From Cyanobacteria bacterium FACHB-63 (GTDB lineage Bacteria > Cyanobacteriota > Cyanobacteriia > Leptolyngbyales > Leptolyngbyaceae), in assembly GCA_014695255.1 (NCBI GenBank), contig JACJNX010000060.1, forward strand, positions 1 to 64,000: 64,000 bases of DNA, given 5' to 3'. The position numbers and the translations under genes are program-made. This document shows positions 43,791 to 52,674 of the stretch, piece by piece. Below the pieces are notes generated by a model, which ran no database searches, was not told the DNA's origin, and saw only the letters and a program-made list of their open reading frames with translations. Each line of letters opens with the position of its first letter. Position 1 is the stretch's first letter.

Positions 43791-44091
43791 AGACGCGCCC
43801 CACTTGACTAGAAGCTTGCAACCTGTGGTCGTCTGCGCCTGAGAGCTAAATCAGATTTTTCCTTGAAACATCAAAATTTCGATCGTGTCTTTCAACTGGT
43901 AGATGCGAACTTGCAGACCTATGTTCTTTGATAGATGGAAATGGCTCGACTAGGACGAGGCTCTCATTGCATGTAGATCGAGTATGAATCCAAACCGGGA
44001 TTGACTCGTCACACGCAAAGGAGAGAGTCGCCGCTGCAAAGTGCAGAGTGCATGAGTTAAAACCGCCCATGATGACTTTGAGTTTGCCTGT
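43791..44091. other. Gene-less spacer (301 bp) before the PAS histidine kinase
   Basis: No gene was supported. A minus-strand 84-codon ORF covers most of it but has no recognisable features and would overlap the kinase start. Promoter elements are not clear. Confidence 0.4.
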
Positions 44092-46971
44092 ATGACCCAT
44101 AACCTCATGCGGAATCTGTCCTTTGATCCTCAGCCACGCAATCTGTTAACCAATTCGACCTCTCATTCAGTGAGCGGAGTGCTGCAACTGGTAGAAGGCA
44201 GAATTCAGGGATGCGATGCGATCGCCGCTCAGCTACTCGGCTACTCAGTGGAAACGCTACTCGGTCGCCGATTGTTTGATCAAACTTGGCAAGTTACGCA
44301 TCTAGATGGCTCACCCTTGCCGCTCGAAACCGCGATCGACTACAGGTATCACCGTGAGATTCGCATAGGGTTGAATCGACCCGATGGCAAATATCCCTGG
44401 CTGCATCTCGCTCTCACACCCTTATTTCAAGCAACAACAACCGATACAGTCATTGCAACACTCACTCCTATCACTTCACCTCAAGCCCTAACTGATCAGC
44501 AACCGCAGTTTCAGCAACTAATCCAGCAGATCGCCGCTACCGTTCCCGGTATGTTGTATGTGTATGACCTGATTGAGCAGCGCAATGTTTATATCAATCG
44601 CCAAGTCCGTGAGATCTTGGGTTACACACCCGAACAATTCGAGCAACTGGGCGATCGCGTACTCGCGCTGCTGATCCATCCAGAGGATTCAGTGCGATTA
44701 CCCGCTCACTTGGGTCGGTTTCAAACCGCGATCGATTCTGAAGTGCTGGAATTTGAATATCGAATGCGCCGATCGGATGGCGAATGGTGCTGGCTGTTGT
44801 CAAAAGAGACCATCTTCAGCCGGACTGATGCAGGTGCGCCCAGACAGATTCTCGGCATAGCTCAAGAAATTACCGCTTTGAAGCAGCGAGAAACCGAACG
44901 CCAACAAGCAGAGGCAAGTTTACGCGAGAGTGAAGCGCGATTTCGTCTCATGACTGAACTCTTGCCCCAAATTTTCTGGACAACGACGATAGACGGCTCG
45001 TTTGATTACTTTAGCCCGCACTGGGAGGAGTATGGCGGCATCGATCAGACCCTAACGATGGGATGGAATTGGAGTCCGATCGTTCACCCAGACGATTTGC
45101 AAGCTACAGTCGATCGCTGGACAGAAGCACTGCAAACCGGACAGTTTTACGAGTGTGAACACCGACTGAGACGCTATGACGGCGAATATCGCTGGCATCT
45201 CAGTCGAGCCATGCCCCTGCGCGATCAAGCCGGGCAAATCATCCAATGGTATGGAACCGCGATCGACATTCACGACCTGAAACAAACGACAGCCGCACTG
45301 CACCAAAGTAATGCCATTCTAAATACGATTAACGAATCGACTCCGACGCTGGTTTATGTTAAAGACCGAGCCGGACGAATGCTCGTGGTCAATCCGGCAG
45401 TTCTCGCTCTCATCGGCAAACCCGTAGAGAAAATCGTGGGTAAAACTGCGCTGGAATTTGTTGAGCCGCTCGACGAAGCTGAGAAAATCATGGACAACGA
45501 TCGCGTTGTCATGCGGACTGGAGAGCCACAACAGTTTGAGGAGATTGTCGAAGCATTTGGGGAGCGAAGAGTCTTTCTCTCAGTGAAAGCGCCTTATCGG
45601 GATGAGCGAGGCGCGATTATCGGCATTATTGGGGTTTCGAGTGACATCACTGATCGCAAGCAAGCGGAACTAAAGCGAGAACAACTTTTAGCACTCGAAC
45701 GGCAATACACGAACCAATTGCAAGGGTTGACTGCTGCCTCGATCGCGATCAATTCTGCGTTCTCGGTTGAACAAGTGCTGCAAACGATCACGGATCAAGC
45801 GGCAGCGATCATCGGGACGCATCAATCGGTGACGAGTTTGACGATCGATCAAAACTGGTCGCAGGCGATTAGTGCCGTTTATCTTTCAGAAAAATACGCG
45901 CAGTGGCGGAGTTATCATGCTCCATCTGATGGCTCTGGCATTTATAGTTGTGTGTGTCATATTAACCAACCGATGCGAGTGACTCAGGCTGAACTCGAAG
46001 CCCATTCCCGGTGGAAAGGTTTTGGCAAAGAGGCAGAGCGTCATCCGCCGATACGGGGCTGGCTGGCGGCTCCCTTGGTCGGGCGCAACGGGCAAAATAT
46101 TGGCTTGATTCAACTTTCGGACAAACTCAACGGAGAGTTTACCGAAGCTGACGAAGCTATTTTGGTTCAACTGGCGCAACTCGCATCGATCGCGGTTGAG
46201 AACGCTCGCCTCTACGAAGCCGAACAACAAGCCAGATCGATCGCAGAAGCGTCTCGTGAAGAAGCGCAAGCGGCAAATCGGATCAAAGATGAATTTCTAG
46301 CGGTCTTATCTCACGAACTCCGTACCCCCCTAAATCCCATTCTGGGCTGGATTAAGCTGCTGCAAAACGGGCGTTTAGATGCGGAAAAATCTAAAGCAGC
46401 GCTGGAAACGATCGAGCGCAATGCTCGATTACAGTCGCAACTGGTCGAAGACTTGCTCGACATTTCTCGGATCATGCGCGGCAAGCTCACCCTCAACAAA
46501 GGCAGCGTCAACCTCAAAGCGGTCATCGGTGCGGCGATCGACACGGTGCGATTAGCAGCGGAGGCAAAGTCAATCCAACTCCACTCAATCCTTGACTCTC
46601 ATCCACAGGGTGCGATCGGCGATGCGGTGCGGCTTCAGCAAGTCGTTTGGAACTTGCTCTCGAATGCGGTGAAGTTCACACCGGGAGGCGGGCAGATTTG
46701 GGTGCAGTTAACTCAGGTGGATGATTACGCTCACATTCAAGTCAGGGATAACGGCAAAGGCATTGATCCTAACTTTCTGCCGTATGTGTTTGACTATTTC
46801 CGCCAGGAAGATAGTTCGACGACGCGCAGGTTTGGTGGGCTCGGATTGGGACTTGCGATCGTGCGTCAGATTATCGAGCTTCACGGAGGAACCGTTGCAG
46901 TAGACAGCAGCGGAGAAGGGCGAGGAGCAACCTTTACCGTGAGATTACCGTTGCAGGTAGAGGCTGATTAA
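44092..46971 (+). CDS. Multi-PAS/GAF sensor histidine kinase
   Basis: A 959-residue cytoplasmic sensor. Four PAS-type domains lie at about 25-125, 145-265, 285-400 and 405-525, the middle ones with PAC motifs (RRSDGEWCWLLSKE, RRYDGEYRWHLSRA). A GAF domain lies at about 550-700 (QPMRVTQAELEAHSRWKGF, GWLAAPLVGRNGQNIGLIQ). The transmitter has the H box LSHELRTPLNPILGW, N box WNLLSNAVKFTP, G1 RDNGKGIDP, F box FDYFRQEDSS and G2 GGLGLGLAIV, all intact. No receiver domain is attached. The stop codon overlaps the stop of the convergent minus-strand gene. Its signal is unknown. Confidence 0.93.
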   Translation: MTHNLMRNLSFDPQPRNLLTNSTSHSVSGVLQLVEGRIQGCDAIAAQLLGYSVETLLGRRLFDQTWQVTHLDGSPLPLETAIDYRYHREIRIGLNRPDGKYPWLHLALTPLFQATTTDTVIATLTPITSPQALTDQQPQFQQLIQQIAATVPGMLYVYDLIEQRNVYINRQVREILGYTPEQFEQLGDRVLALLIHPEDSVRLPAHLGRFQTAIDSEVLEFEYRMRRSDGEWCWLLSKETIFSRTDAGAPRQILGIAQEITALKQRETERQQAEASLRESEARFRLMTELLPQIFWTTTIDGSFDYFSPHWEEYGGIDQTLTMGWNWSPIVHPDDLQATVDRWTEALQTGQFYECEHRLRRYDGEYRWHLSRAMPLRDQAGQIIQWYGTAIDIHDLKQTTAALHQSNAILNTINESTPTLVYVKDRAGRMLVVNPAVLALIGKPVEKIVGKTALEFVEPLDEAEKIMDNDRVVMRTGEPQQFEEIVEAFGERRVFLSVKAPYRDERGAIIGIIGVSSDITDRKQAELKREQLLALERQYTNQLQGLTAASIAINSAFSVEQVLQTITDQAAAIIGTHQSVTSLTIDQNWSQAISAVYLSEKYAQWRSYHAPSDGSGIYSCVCHINQPMRVTQAELEAHSRWKGFGKEAERHPPIRGWLAAPLVGRNGQNIGLIQLSDKLNGEFTEADEAILVQLAQLASIAVENARLYEAEQQARSIAEASREEAQAANRIKDEFLAVLSHELRTPLNPILGWIKLLQNGRLDAEKSKAALETIERNARLQSQLVEDLLDISRIMRGKLTLNKGSVNLKAVIGAAIDTVRLAAEAKSIQLHSILDSHPQGAIGDAVRLQQVVWNLLSNAVKFTPGGGQIWVQLTQVDDYAHIQVRDNGKGIDPNFLPYVFDYFRQEDSSTTRRFGGLGLGLAIVRQIIELHGGTVAVDSSGEGRGATFTVRLPLQVEAD

Positions 46972-47405
46972 TTCAGTGGTGTTCGCATTAGGCTTGGTAC
47001 CTTAGCAGACTGTACTCGATCTTCCCTTGCTTCTGCTTCGTAAATCCAGATCACATCACCTTTTGGCGTTCGCGTGATTGCAACGTCGTCACCTCGCTGA
47101 ATCAGCTTTGCTGCAAGTTGGAGTGTTTTACCTGACTCTTTGATCAGCCGGAAATAGCTGTAATAGCGATCGTTGACGACGATCGCCGCAAGCCGTCCTT
47201 CTGCGTCGGGAACTTGCACATGACAAGCGCGATACTGCTGGCGTGACTCTAGAGTTTTACAGCGAGATGAATCAAGCCTCGATTGAGAAGAAGCAGGGCG
47301 AACGGGTAAGGACATAGAACGCAGCGGATTGTAAAGATAGGTATACTTACCATTCTGTGAAGGTAGAGTAGGCTTTAGAACCGTATATTTCCCGAAATCG
47401 ATCAT
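46968..47405 (-). CDS. Conserved-type small protein of unknown function
   Basis: A 145-residue protein. The C-terminal half is well ordered (RLAAIVVNDRYYSYFRLIKESGKTLQLAAKLIQRGDDVAITRTPKGDVIWIYE), resembling small beta-rich cyanobacterial proteins. The N-terminal half is basic and probably flexible. ATG 47405 (MIDFGKYTV) seems a better start than the one 30 bp upstream. It shares its stop region with the histidine kinase and is divergent from the gene at 47479. Confidence 0.7.
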   Translation of the reverse strand: MIDFGKYTVLKPTLPSQNGKYTYLYNPLRSMSLPVRPASSQSRLDSSRCKTLESRQQYRACHVQVPDAEGRLAAIVVNDRYYSYFRLIKESGKTLQLAAKLIQRGDDVAITRTPKGDVIWIYEAEAREDRVQSAKVPSLMRTPLN

Positions 47406-47478
47406 TGAATTTAGAAGAGTGCAAACAGATGGCATCGGTGAGGCTTATGCTAGAGGTGATCTTGAGCCTCAGATTTTT

Positions 47479-47859
47479 ATGCCTACTCCCTGTCACATCG
47501 TAGTCGAAGGAAATCCAGCGATCGTTTATGCCAGTCGGAACGGTTCGCCGGAGAAGATGCTGCCGATTTTGGAATCGTTTCTGGATACGTTTTGGCAAGA
47601 GCGGGATGCGTTGGGTGAAACGCAAGATACGCCTGAATGCTTAGTGGCTCAGGTGGTTGTACGGTTTGGGTTTGAGATTTGCGAGGATGATTTCTCGAAT
47701 CTCAAAGTGGGCTTGAAATACGATCCAGATGCGGCATATCTCTATTTCATCTCGACAGAGCGGCAGTTGAGCGTGTGGATACCGAGTGATGAGTATCGAT
47801 CGAACCCTGCTTTGGGATTAAGAGGGTGTCACCAACTGAGAACCGTGTCGATCGGGTGA
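47479..47859 (+). CDS. Small cyanobacterial protein of unknown function
   Basis: A 126-residue protein (MPTPCHIVVEGNPAIVYASRN, KMLPILESFLDTFWQER, VRFGFEICEDDFSNLKVGL, VWIPSDEYRSNP). It seems to be a single alpha-beta domain without known motifs. ATG 47479 is chosen over an ATG 60 bp upstream that would overlap more of the divergent promoter region. The Tab2 gene starts 51 bp downstream. Confidence 0.72.
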   Translation: MPTPCHIVVEGNPAIVYASRNGSPEKMLPILESFLDTFWQERDALGETQDTPECLVAQVVVRFGFEICEDDFSNLKVGLKYDPDAAYLYFISTERQLSVWIPSDEYRSNPALGLRGCHQLRTVSIG

Positions 47860-47910
47860 CGAAAAGGTGTTAGGAGTTAGATAGCTCATGCGATCGCACG
47901 ATTAAATTTT

Positions 47911-48768
47911 ATGGCAACGATTTGGGAACTTGACTACTACTCACGTCCGATTTTGGACGAGCAAAATAAAAAGGTTTGGGAAGTGCTGATCTGCGAAAGT
48001 CCAACCGCTGTGGATATTGAACCGGAGAAGCTGTTTCAGTTTTCTAAATACTGTCCGAGTACAGAAGTGAATTCCGGCTGGTTGAAAGACGCGATCGAGG
48101 CGGCGATTGCGAGCGCGCCGAATCCACCCGATAAGATTCGCTTTTTTCGCCAAGCAATGTCGAATATGATTACCACCGCCTGCAAGGGACTGGATGTTCC
48201 TGCTGTGCTGAGTCGCCGTACTTTTGCGTTAACGAATTGGATGCAGGATCGCGCTCAAAACGTCTATCCAAAAGAACCGGGACATCAGCCCTCGATTAAT
48301 CCTTCGGTCGTGTTTCCGGTGCTACCGCCGCAAGTTCTGCCCGATGCGTTACAGGGTCAGAAATGGACGTTTGCAACCTTGCCACTAGAGGCGTTTGCGG
48401 ATATGGGTGAGTGGTCGATCGATTTTGGGGAAGCGTTTCCCTTGAGTTTGACCGAGCTTGAACCGGATACGCCTGTGCCGGGACTGATTATTTTCACGCA
48501 ACGCGCGACCGCAATGGCGGCTTGGATGTCGGGATTAGAGATTGCTGCGGTTAAGTATGATCCAGCGTTGCCGAATCGGTTGTTGTTGGAGACCGGAGTG
48601 AACGATCGCTGGTTTTTGACCAGCTTGGATCAAAGAGCGATTCCAGAAGCGCAGCAATTTGAAGCGGCAAAGGAGCGATCGAATCAAGTTCATTTTCTGG
48701 CAATTCAGGAAAGCCCGGACGTTGAGGCGTTTGCGGGATTTTGGCTGATGCAGGAGATTGGGTTTTAA
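47911..48768 (+). CDS. Tab2/Atab2-family RNA-binding protein
   Basis: A 285-residue protein beginning MATIWELDYYSRPILDEQNKKVWE, with RFFRQAMSNMITTACKGLDV and the C-terminal LEIAAVKYDPALPNRLLLETGVNDRW, characteristic of Tab2/Atab2 (formerly DUF1092). Tab2 in Chlamydomonas binds the psaB mRNA leader and Atab2 in Arabidopsis promotes translation of photosystem mRNAs. The bacterial role is presumed similar and unproven. The family is restricted to oxygenic phototrophs. Confidence 0.92.
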   Translation: MATIWELDYYSRPILDEQNKKVWEVLICESPTAVDIEPEKLFQFSKYCPSTEVNSGWLKDAIEAAIASAPNPPDKIRFFRQAMSNMITTACKGLDVPAVLSRRTFALTNWMQDRAQNVYPKEPGHQPSINPSVVFPVLPPQVLPDALQGQKWTFATLPLEAFADMGEWSIDFGEAFPLSLTELEPDTPVPGLIIFTQRATAMAAWMSGLEIAAVKYDPALPNRLLLETGVNDRWFLTSLDQRAIPEAQQFEAAKERSNQVHFLAIQESPDVEAFAGFWLMQEIGF

Positions 48769-48797
48769 CGTGAGCTAGATAGAAAGCATTCGCTTCG

Positions 48798-48886
48798 ATG
48801 CTGCATCCGGGTTCACGCCCTAAACCCCTCACTCGCGGGGGACTTTGAAGGTGAGGGCATGGGTTGAGTTATTCAGGTGCAGCATG
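48798..48886. repeat. Imperfect inverted repeat element
   Basis: ATGCTGCATCC and GGTGCAGCAT ends enclose a CCCTAAACCCCTC/GGGGG/GAGGGC core. It lies in the spacer between the convergent Tab2 and S9 peptidase genes and resembles part of the element at 15594. Confidence 0.5.
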
Positions 48887-48909
48887 GCGATGATTAAGTA
48901 TGAGAATGC

Positions 48910-50862
48910 TCATTTCAAAAGCGTTTCTTTGATAAACATGATGGTGGAGTAGAACTGAAAGTCGATGTTCTTCTTTTTAGAGAATCCATGTCCTTCATCT
49001 TTTGCCATCAGATACCACACAGGAACACCGTTATTTCTCACAGTTTTAACAATCTGTTCTGCCTCGTTTAAGGGAACACGCGGATCGTTTTTACCGTGAA
49101 TGACAAACAAGGGCTTTTTAATTTTTTGGGCATTGTTAAGCGGAGAGATTTTTAGCAGAAACTCGCGCATTTTCGGATCGCGTTCATCTCCATATTCCAC
49201 ACGGCGCAGATCTCGACGGTAGCCTTCAGTGCGCTCTAGAAAACTGACAAAATTTGAGATTCCTACAATGTTGATCGAAGCACGAATGCGATCGCTGTAA
49301 TTTGTCGAAACTGCCAACGACATATAGCCGCCATAGCTTCCACCTGTGACCAAAATTCGGTCTTTGTCCAGGTTCGGTTGAGTGGCAATCCAATCAAATA
49401 ATGCGCCAATATCTTTAACCGAATCTTCTCGCAAAACGCCATTATCAAGCTGCAAAAATGTTTTACCGTAGCCCGTAGAGCCGCGCACGTTTGGAAAAAG
49501 AATTGCAACCCCTAACTCGTTTAGGTAATAGTTATTGCGTCCTAAAAAGCTCGGCCTAAACTGTGCTTCAGGCCCACCGTGGATATTGATAATCACAGGG
49601 CGCTTACCCTGAAATTTTGCAGGAGGACGATAGAGAAATCCCGAAATTGTCCGATCATCAAAACTCTCCCATCGCACTAATTCAGGTTCAGAAAAGTTAG
49701 TGGTATTTAATCCGCCTGTTTCGCTTTCTGTCCAGCGATCGATCTTATTCGTCGCAATATTGAGCGAATACGCATCCGCAGTCGATCGGGCTGAAACAAG
49801 GGTAAATCCTAGATCCTGATTGTTCCGATGCCAGCTAATGCCGCTAACTTGTCCGATCGGTAATTTTGGTAAAGGCTTCTCCTGATTCGTTGCCGTATCA
49901 ATCAAATGCAGAACACTAATTCCATCTTCATTTGAGACATACGCTAGGGATTTACCATCTTCTGAAAGATCAAATTCTTCAACATCCCAAGGAATTTGAC
50001 TGGTCAAATAAGTATGCTTCAAAGTCGCAAGATCAAGATAAGCAAGTCGTTGGAATTCCGAGTCGCGATCGGTGACAACATACAAACCTTTTCCGTCTTT
50101 GCTAAACACGCCACCCTGATAAGAAACTTTCTCTTTTCCATCTTTTGGGGTAATCAGTTTCTTCTCACCGGAATTCGTGTCAAATGTCCAAAGATAACTC
50201 TCATTGACAGAAACGAACTCCATTACCAATAACTGTCGATCGTCGGGCGACCAACTCATGCCACCCCAACCGCCGCCCTCCACCTGAGCCAGTAAGCGAT
50301 CGCTCTTTGGATTCGTCGGGTCAATGCTGTAAAAGTCGTTATCTTTTCCGGTGCGGCGAGTCGAATTATAAATCATGCGATCTCCTTTGTTCGACCACAC
50401 GCCGCCACTGTTGCGCGATTTTCCATCGGTCAGCAGCGACACATCTCCGGTCGCCAAATCATAGCGATACAGTTGATTAAACTCATTGCCACCAATATCT
50501 TTACTAAAGACAAAGTAATCGCCTTTTGTCGGTTGATAAGATGCCCGAAACACAGGTTCACTAAAGAAGGTCATCTGCTGCCTGCTGCCGAGCGGAAACG
50601 CGACGCGATGCACTTGAGCGACATCGCCGAACCGAGTGGTAATCAAAACCTCTCGACGCTGGGGATGCCAACTCAATAAGCCCGCCGATCGAAACTGCGT
50701 GTAGCGATCAACCGTTTGCGCTAATGAGGCAGGAATCGGTGGAATGCTTTCGACGACGAGATTATCGCCAGGAGTAATGTCTGCTGCTTGTGCGATCGTC
50801 ATAAGTCCAGAAAAGAGGAAAACCGCGAGAATTGTGGCAAGAAACCGGGTAAGAAATTTCAT
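48910..50862 (-). CDS. Secreted S9-family prolyl oligopeptidase-like peptidase
   Basis: A 650-residue serine peptidase. A signal peptide covers about residues 1-26 (LAVFLFSGLMTIAQA). Residues 50-390 are repeated WD40/PD40-like beta-propeller units (GVWSNKGDRMIYNSTRR, GMSWSPDDRQLLVME). The alpha/beta hydrolase domain follows with the nucleophile in VTGGSYGGYMSLAV, the Asp in HGKNDPRVP and the His in DEGHGFSK. It likely cleaves oligopeptides in the periplasm. The small exported protein gene lies 32 bp upstream on the same strand. Confidence 0.92.
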   Translation of the reverse strand: MKFLTRFLATILAVFLFSGLMTIAQAADITPGDNLVVESIPPIPASLAQTVDRYTQFRSAGLLSWHPQRREVLITTRFGDVAQVHRVAFPLGSRQQMTFFSEPVFRASYQPTKGDYFVFSKDIGGNEFNQLYRYDLATGDVSLLTDGKSRNSGGVWSNKGDRMIYNSTRRTGKDNDFYSIDPTNPKSDRLLAQVEGGGWGGMSWSPDDRQLLVMEFVSVNESYLWTFDTNSGEKKLITPKDGKEKVSYQGGVFSKDGKGLYVVTDRDSEFQRLAYLDLATLKHTYLTSQIPWDVEEFDLSEDGKSLAYVSNEDGISVLHLIDTATNQEKPLPKLPIGQVSGISWHRNNQDLGFTLVSARSTADAYSLNIATNKIDRWTESETGGLNTTNFSEPELVRWESFDDRTISGFLYRPPAKFQGKRPVIINIHGGPEAQFRPSFLGRNNYYLNELGVAILFPNVRGSTGYGKTFLQLDNGVLREDSVKDIGALFDWIATQPNLDKDRILVTGGSYGGYMSLAVSTNYSDRIRASINIVGISNFVSFLERTEGYRRDLRRVEYGDERDPKMREFLLKISPLNNAQKIKKPLFVIHGKNDPRVPLNEAEQIVKTVRNNGVPVWYLMAKDEGHGFSKKKNIDFQFYSTIMFIKETLLK

Positions 50863-50894
50863 TTCCTAAGTGTAATCCGATCGGACAATCGTGT

Positions 50895-51197
50895 TCAGCG
50901 CTTTAAATTTATTGTTAATGGCTGCGATTGAAAATTTAATCGCTCAAAATTGCGGACGGCTGGATCAATCTTTAATAGCTCCTCTTGTGGCGGTTGCGAT
51001 CGACGCTCCAGCACTCGGATTTCATGCTCGAATTGCGCTTGTCCCTGCTTAAAGAAATCCTGAGCATTGGTCGGTGTCAGCTCACGGACAAGACGTTGAG
51101 CATCGAGGCTTTGTGAGATTGGAAGCGGTTGAGCAAACGCCGGAAAACTTGGCATCAACATCGCAGCCGGAACCATCAGGAACACAGGTCTAAACAT
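50895..51197 (-). CDS. Small exported protein of unknown function
   Basis: A 100-residue protein with a signal peptide at about 1-22 (MVPAAMLMPSFPAFA) and a helical polar remainder (QDFFKQGQAQFEHEIRVLERR). No domain is recognised. It sits between the RluA-type gene and the S9 peptidase on the same strand, 30 bp from the former. Confidence 0.72.
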   Translation of the reverse strand: MFRPVFLMVPAAMLMPSFPAFAQPLPISQSLDAQRLVRELTPTNAQDFFKQGQAQFEHEIRVLERRSQPPQEELLKIDPAVRNFERLNFQSQPLTINLKR

Positions 51198-51227
51198 AGC
51201 GACCTCAGCCAGTACAAATTGATGCTT

Positions 51228-52163
51228 TTAATCTATCGAATCTTCGTATCTTTGCGCTTCATCAACCAGGCATAACAATGCAGGAGGATGCGATCGCACC
51301 CGAATCGCATGTCCTTCCGTCGGGTGAGTCAAACACAGTTCATAGCTGTGCAACCAATACCCACAATCACTGGGAATTGAAGTCTGATTGATCGGAATTC
51401 CACCCGTCCCATAAAGCGGATCGCCCCAGAGTGGGTGTCCTGCTGCTGCTAAATGGATTCTGATTTGATGCGGTCTACCTGTTGGAATCGTCACCTCTAG
51501 CAACGTTGTATTTGAACAACGATCGCGCTTCAGCACAACACAATGACTCATTGCTTCTTTTCCGGTTTCTGTTGCCGCGTACAAATAGCCCAACTGAGGA
51601 TAAGCCACTTTGCCAATCGGAGTCGTTACTGTGAAGAGATCGAGGTCTGGAATACCTGTCGCTAAAGCACGATAGCGTTTTTGCAGATGACGATCGCGTA
51701 AATCCTTCGAGAGTCGCGATCGAGCCTTTTCCGTTTTTGCAAGTACCATCACTCCCGATGTCCCTCGCCCTAATCGATGAATCGGAGCTGGAGGGGTTAC
51801 ATACTGCCGTCTTAGCCATCCCCACAACGTATTCTCAAGAAAGCGTCCTCCCGGTAGCACAGGCAATCCAGAAGGCTTATCGATCATCAATAAGCTCTCA
51901 TCTTCGTGCAGTGTAACGACATCAAAAGGAACCTCCGGTTCAACCCAGGGAGACCGCTGATAAGCAAGCCGTTGTCCTACATCAAGCAATGTCTCTGGAT
52001 CAGTAACCGGAACATCATTGATCGAAATTGCTCCAGATTGAATACGATCGCGCCATTCCTGCTGTGTTGAATGCCTATAGTGCTGCGTGTAATACTCCAG
52101 CAGCGTTATTCCTGACTGCCTGACTCGATCTGTATAAATCCAGCCTTGATTCAATTGGCTCAT
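51228..52163 (-). CDS. RluA-family pseudouridine synthase-like protein, catalytic Asp replaced
   Basis: A 311-residue protein with an S4-like N-terminus (RIQSGAISINDVPVTDPETLL) and a RluA catalytic domain (LLMIDKPSGLPVLPGG, GRPHQIRIHLAAAGHPLWGDPLYG). The active-site motif, normally HRLDxxTSG, reads HRLGRGTSG, so the Asp that attacks the uridine is Gly. Related HRLGRGTSG sequences occur, as far as I remember, in some plant relatives, suggesting a conserved subfamily with altered or no pseudouridylation activity. Its start overlaps the Lin0512 stop by 4 bp. Confidence 0.85.
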   Translation of the reverse strand: MSQLNQGWIYTDRVRQSGITLLEYYTQHYRHSTQQEWRDRIQSGAISINDVPVTDPETLLDVGQRLAYQRSPWVEPEVPFDVVTLHEDESLLMIDKPSGLPVLPGGRFLENTLWGWLRRQYVTPPAPIHRLGRGTSGVMVLAKTEKARSRLSKDLRDRHLQKRYRALATGIPDLDLFTVTTPIGKVAYPQLGYLYAATETGKEAMSHCVVLKRDRCSNTTLLEVTIPTGRPHQIRIHLAAAGHPLWGDPLYGTGGIPINQTSIPSDCGYWLHSYELCLTHPTEGHAIRVRSHPPALLCLVDEAQRYEDSID

Positions 52164-52528
52164 TCTGGCTGCTCAACAAACACAGTTACCGCCGCAACTG
52201 CAACATACATGTCATCGTTTTTATCGTTGAACTCTGCGATCGCTCGTCCCTGCACAATCATGCCGCCTGCTTCAAGCTTGAGCGTTTTACGACCAAACGG
52301 TAGAACTTGTAGCACCTCATCTTCTCGCACCTGTTCAGGATGAGGAACTGCGACTTGCACTTCGATCACCATTTCACTGGGATGATCCAGCTTAGCAACC
52401 TCCCAAATTCCGGGTAACGCATTGTGCGCGATCGCATTCCTCACAGCTCTTGCTGCCGCGACGGTGGGATCTTGTCCATGCTGATCCACCCCCATTCCCA
52501 TCTCGATGACAAACCGTTTTAGTGTCAT
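52160..52528 (-). CDS. Lin0512-family protein
   Basis: A 122-residue protein beginning MTLKRFVIEMGMGVDQHGQD, followed by VAAARAVRNAIAHNALPG and AVPHPEQVREDEVLQVLPFG, the blocks of the Lin0512 family, whose role is unknown. The longer open frame would add 23 residues that do not look like the family. It is translationally coupled to the RluA-type gene by a 4-bp overlap. Confidence 0.85.
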   Translation of the reverse strand: MTLKRFVIEMGMGVDQHGQDPTVAAARAVRNAIAHNALPGIWEVAKLDHPSEMVIEVQVAVPHPEQVREDEVLQVLPFGRKTLKLEAGGMIVQGRAIAEFNDKNDDMYVAVAAVTVFVEQPE

Positions 52529-52584
52529 TTCACGCTCGAAACACAGTTTCTTGATCGTATCAATCGATCGCATCCAACGATTCA

Positions 52585-52612
52585 CTAAATGCTCCATACG
52601 TGGAGCATTTAG
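52585..52612. promoter_or_regulatory. Perfect 28-bp palindrome in a divergent promoter region
   Basis: Arms CTAAATGCTCCA and TGGAGCATTTAG are exact reverse complements around TACG. It lies between the divergent Lin0512 and alpha/beta hydrolase genes and lacks a T run, so a repressor-binding site is more likely than a terminator. Confidence 0.5.
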
Positions 52613-52674
52613 AAGACTTCTGAAATACCCAATTGAAGCGAACGTTTTTGATTGAACTCACGCTAAATTAAAGG

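Noticed and set aside
43846-44100. Minus-strand 84-codon ORF before the PAS kinase
   Set aside because: Overlaps the kinase start, no recognisable domain and no ribosome site.
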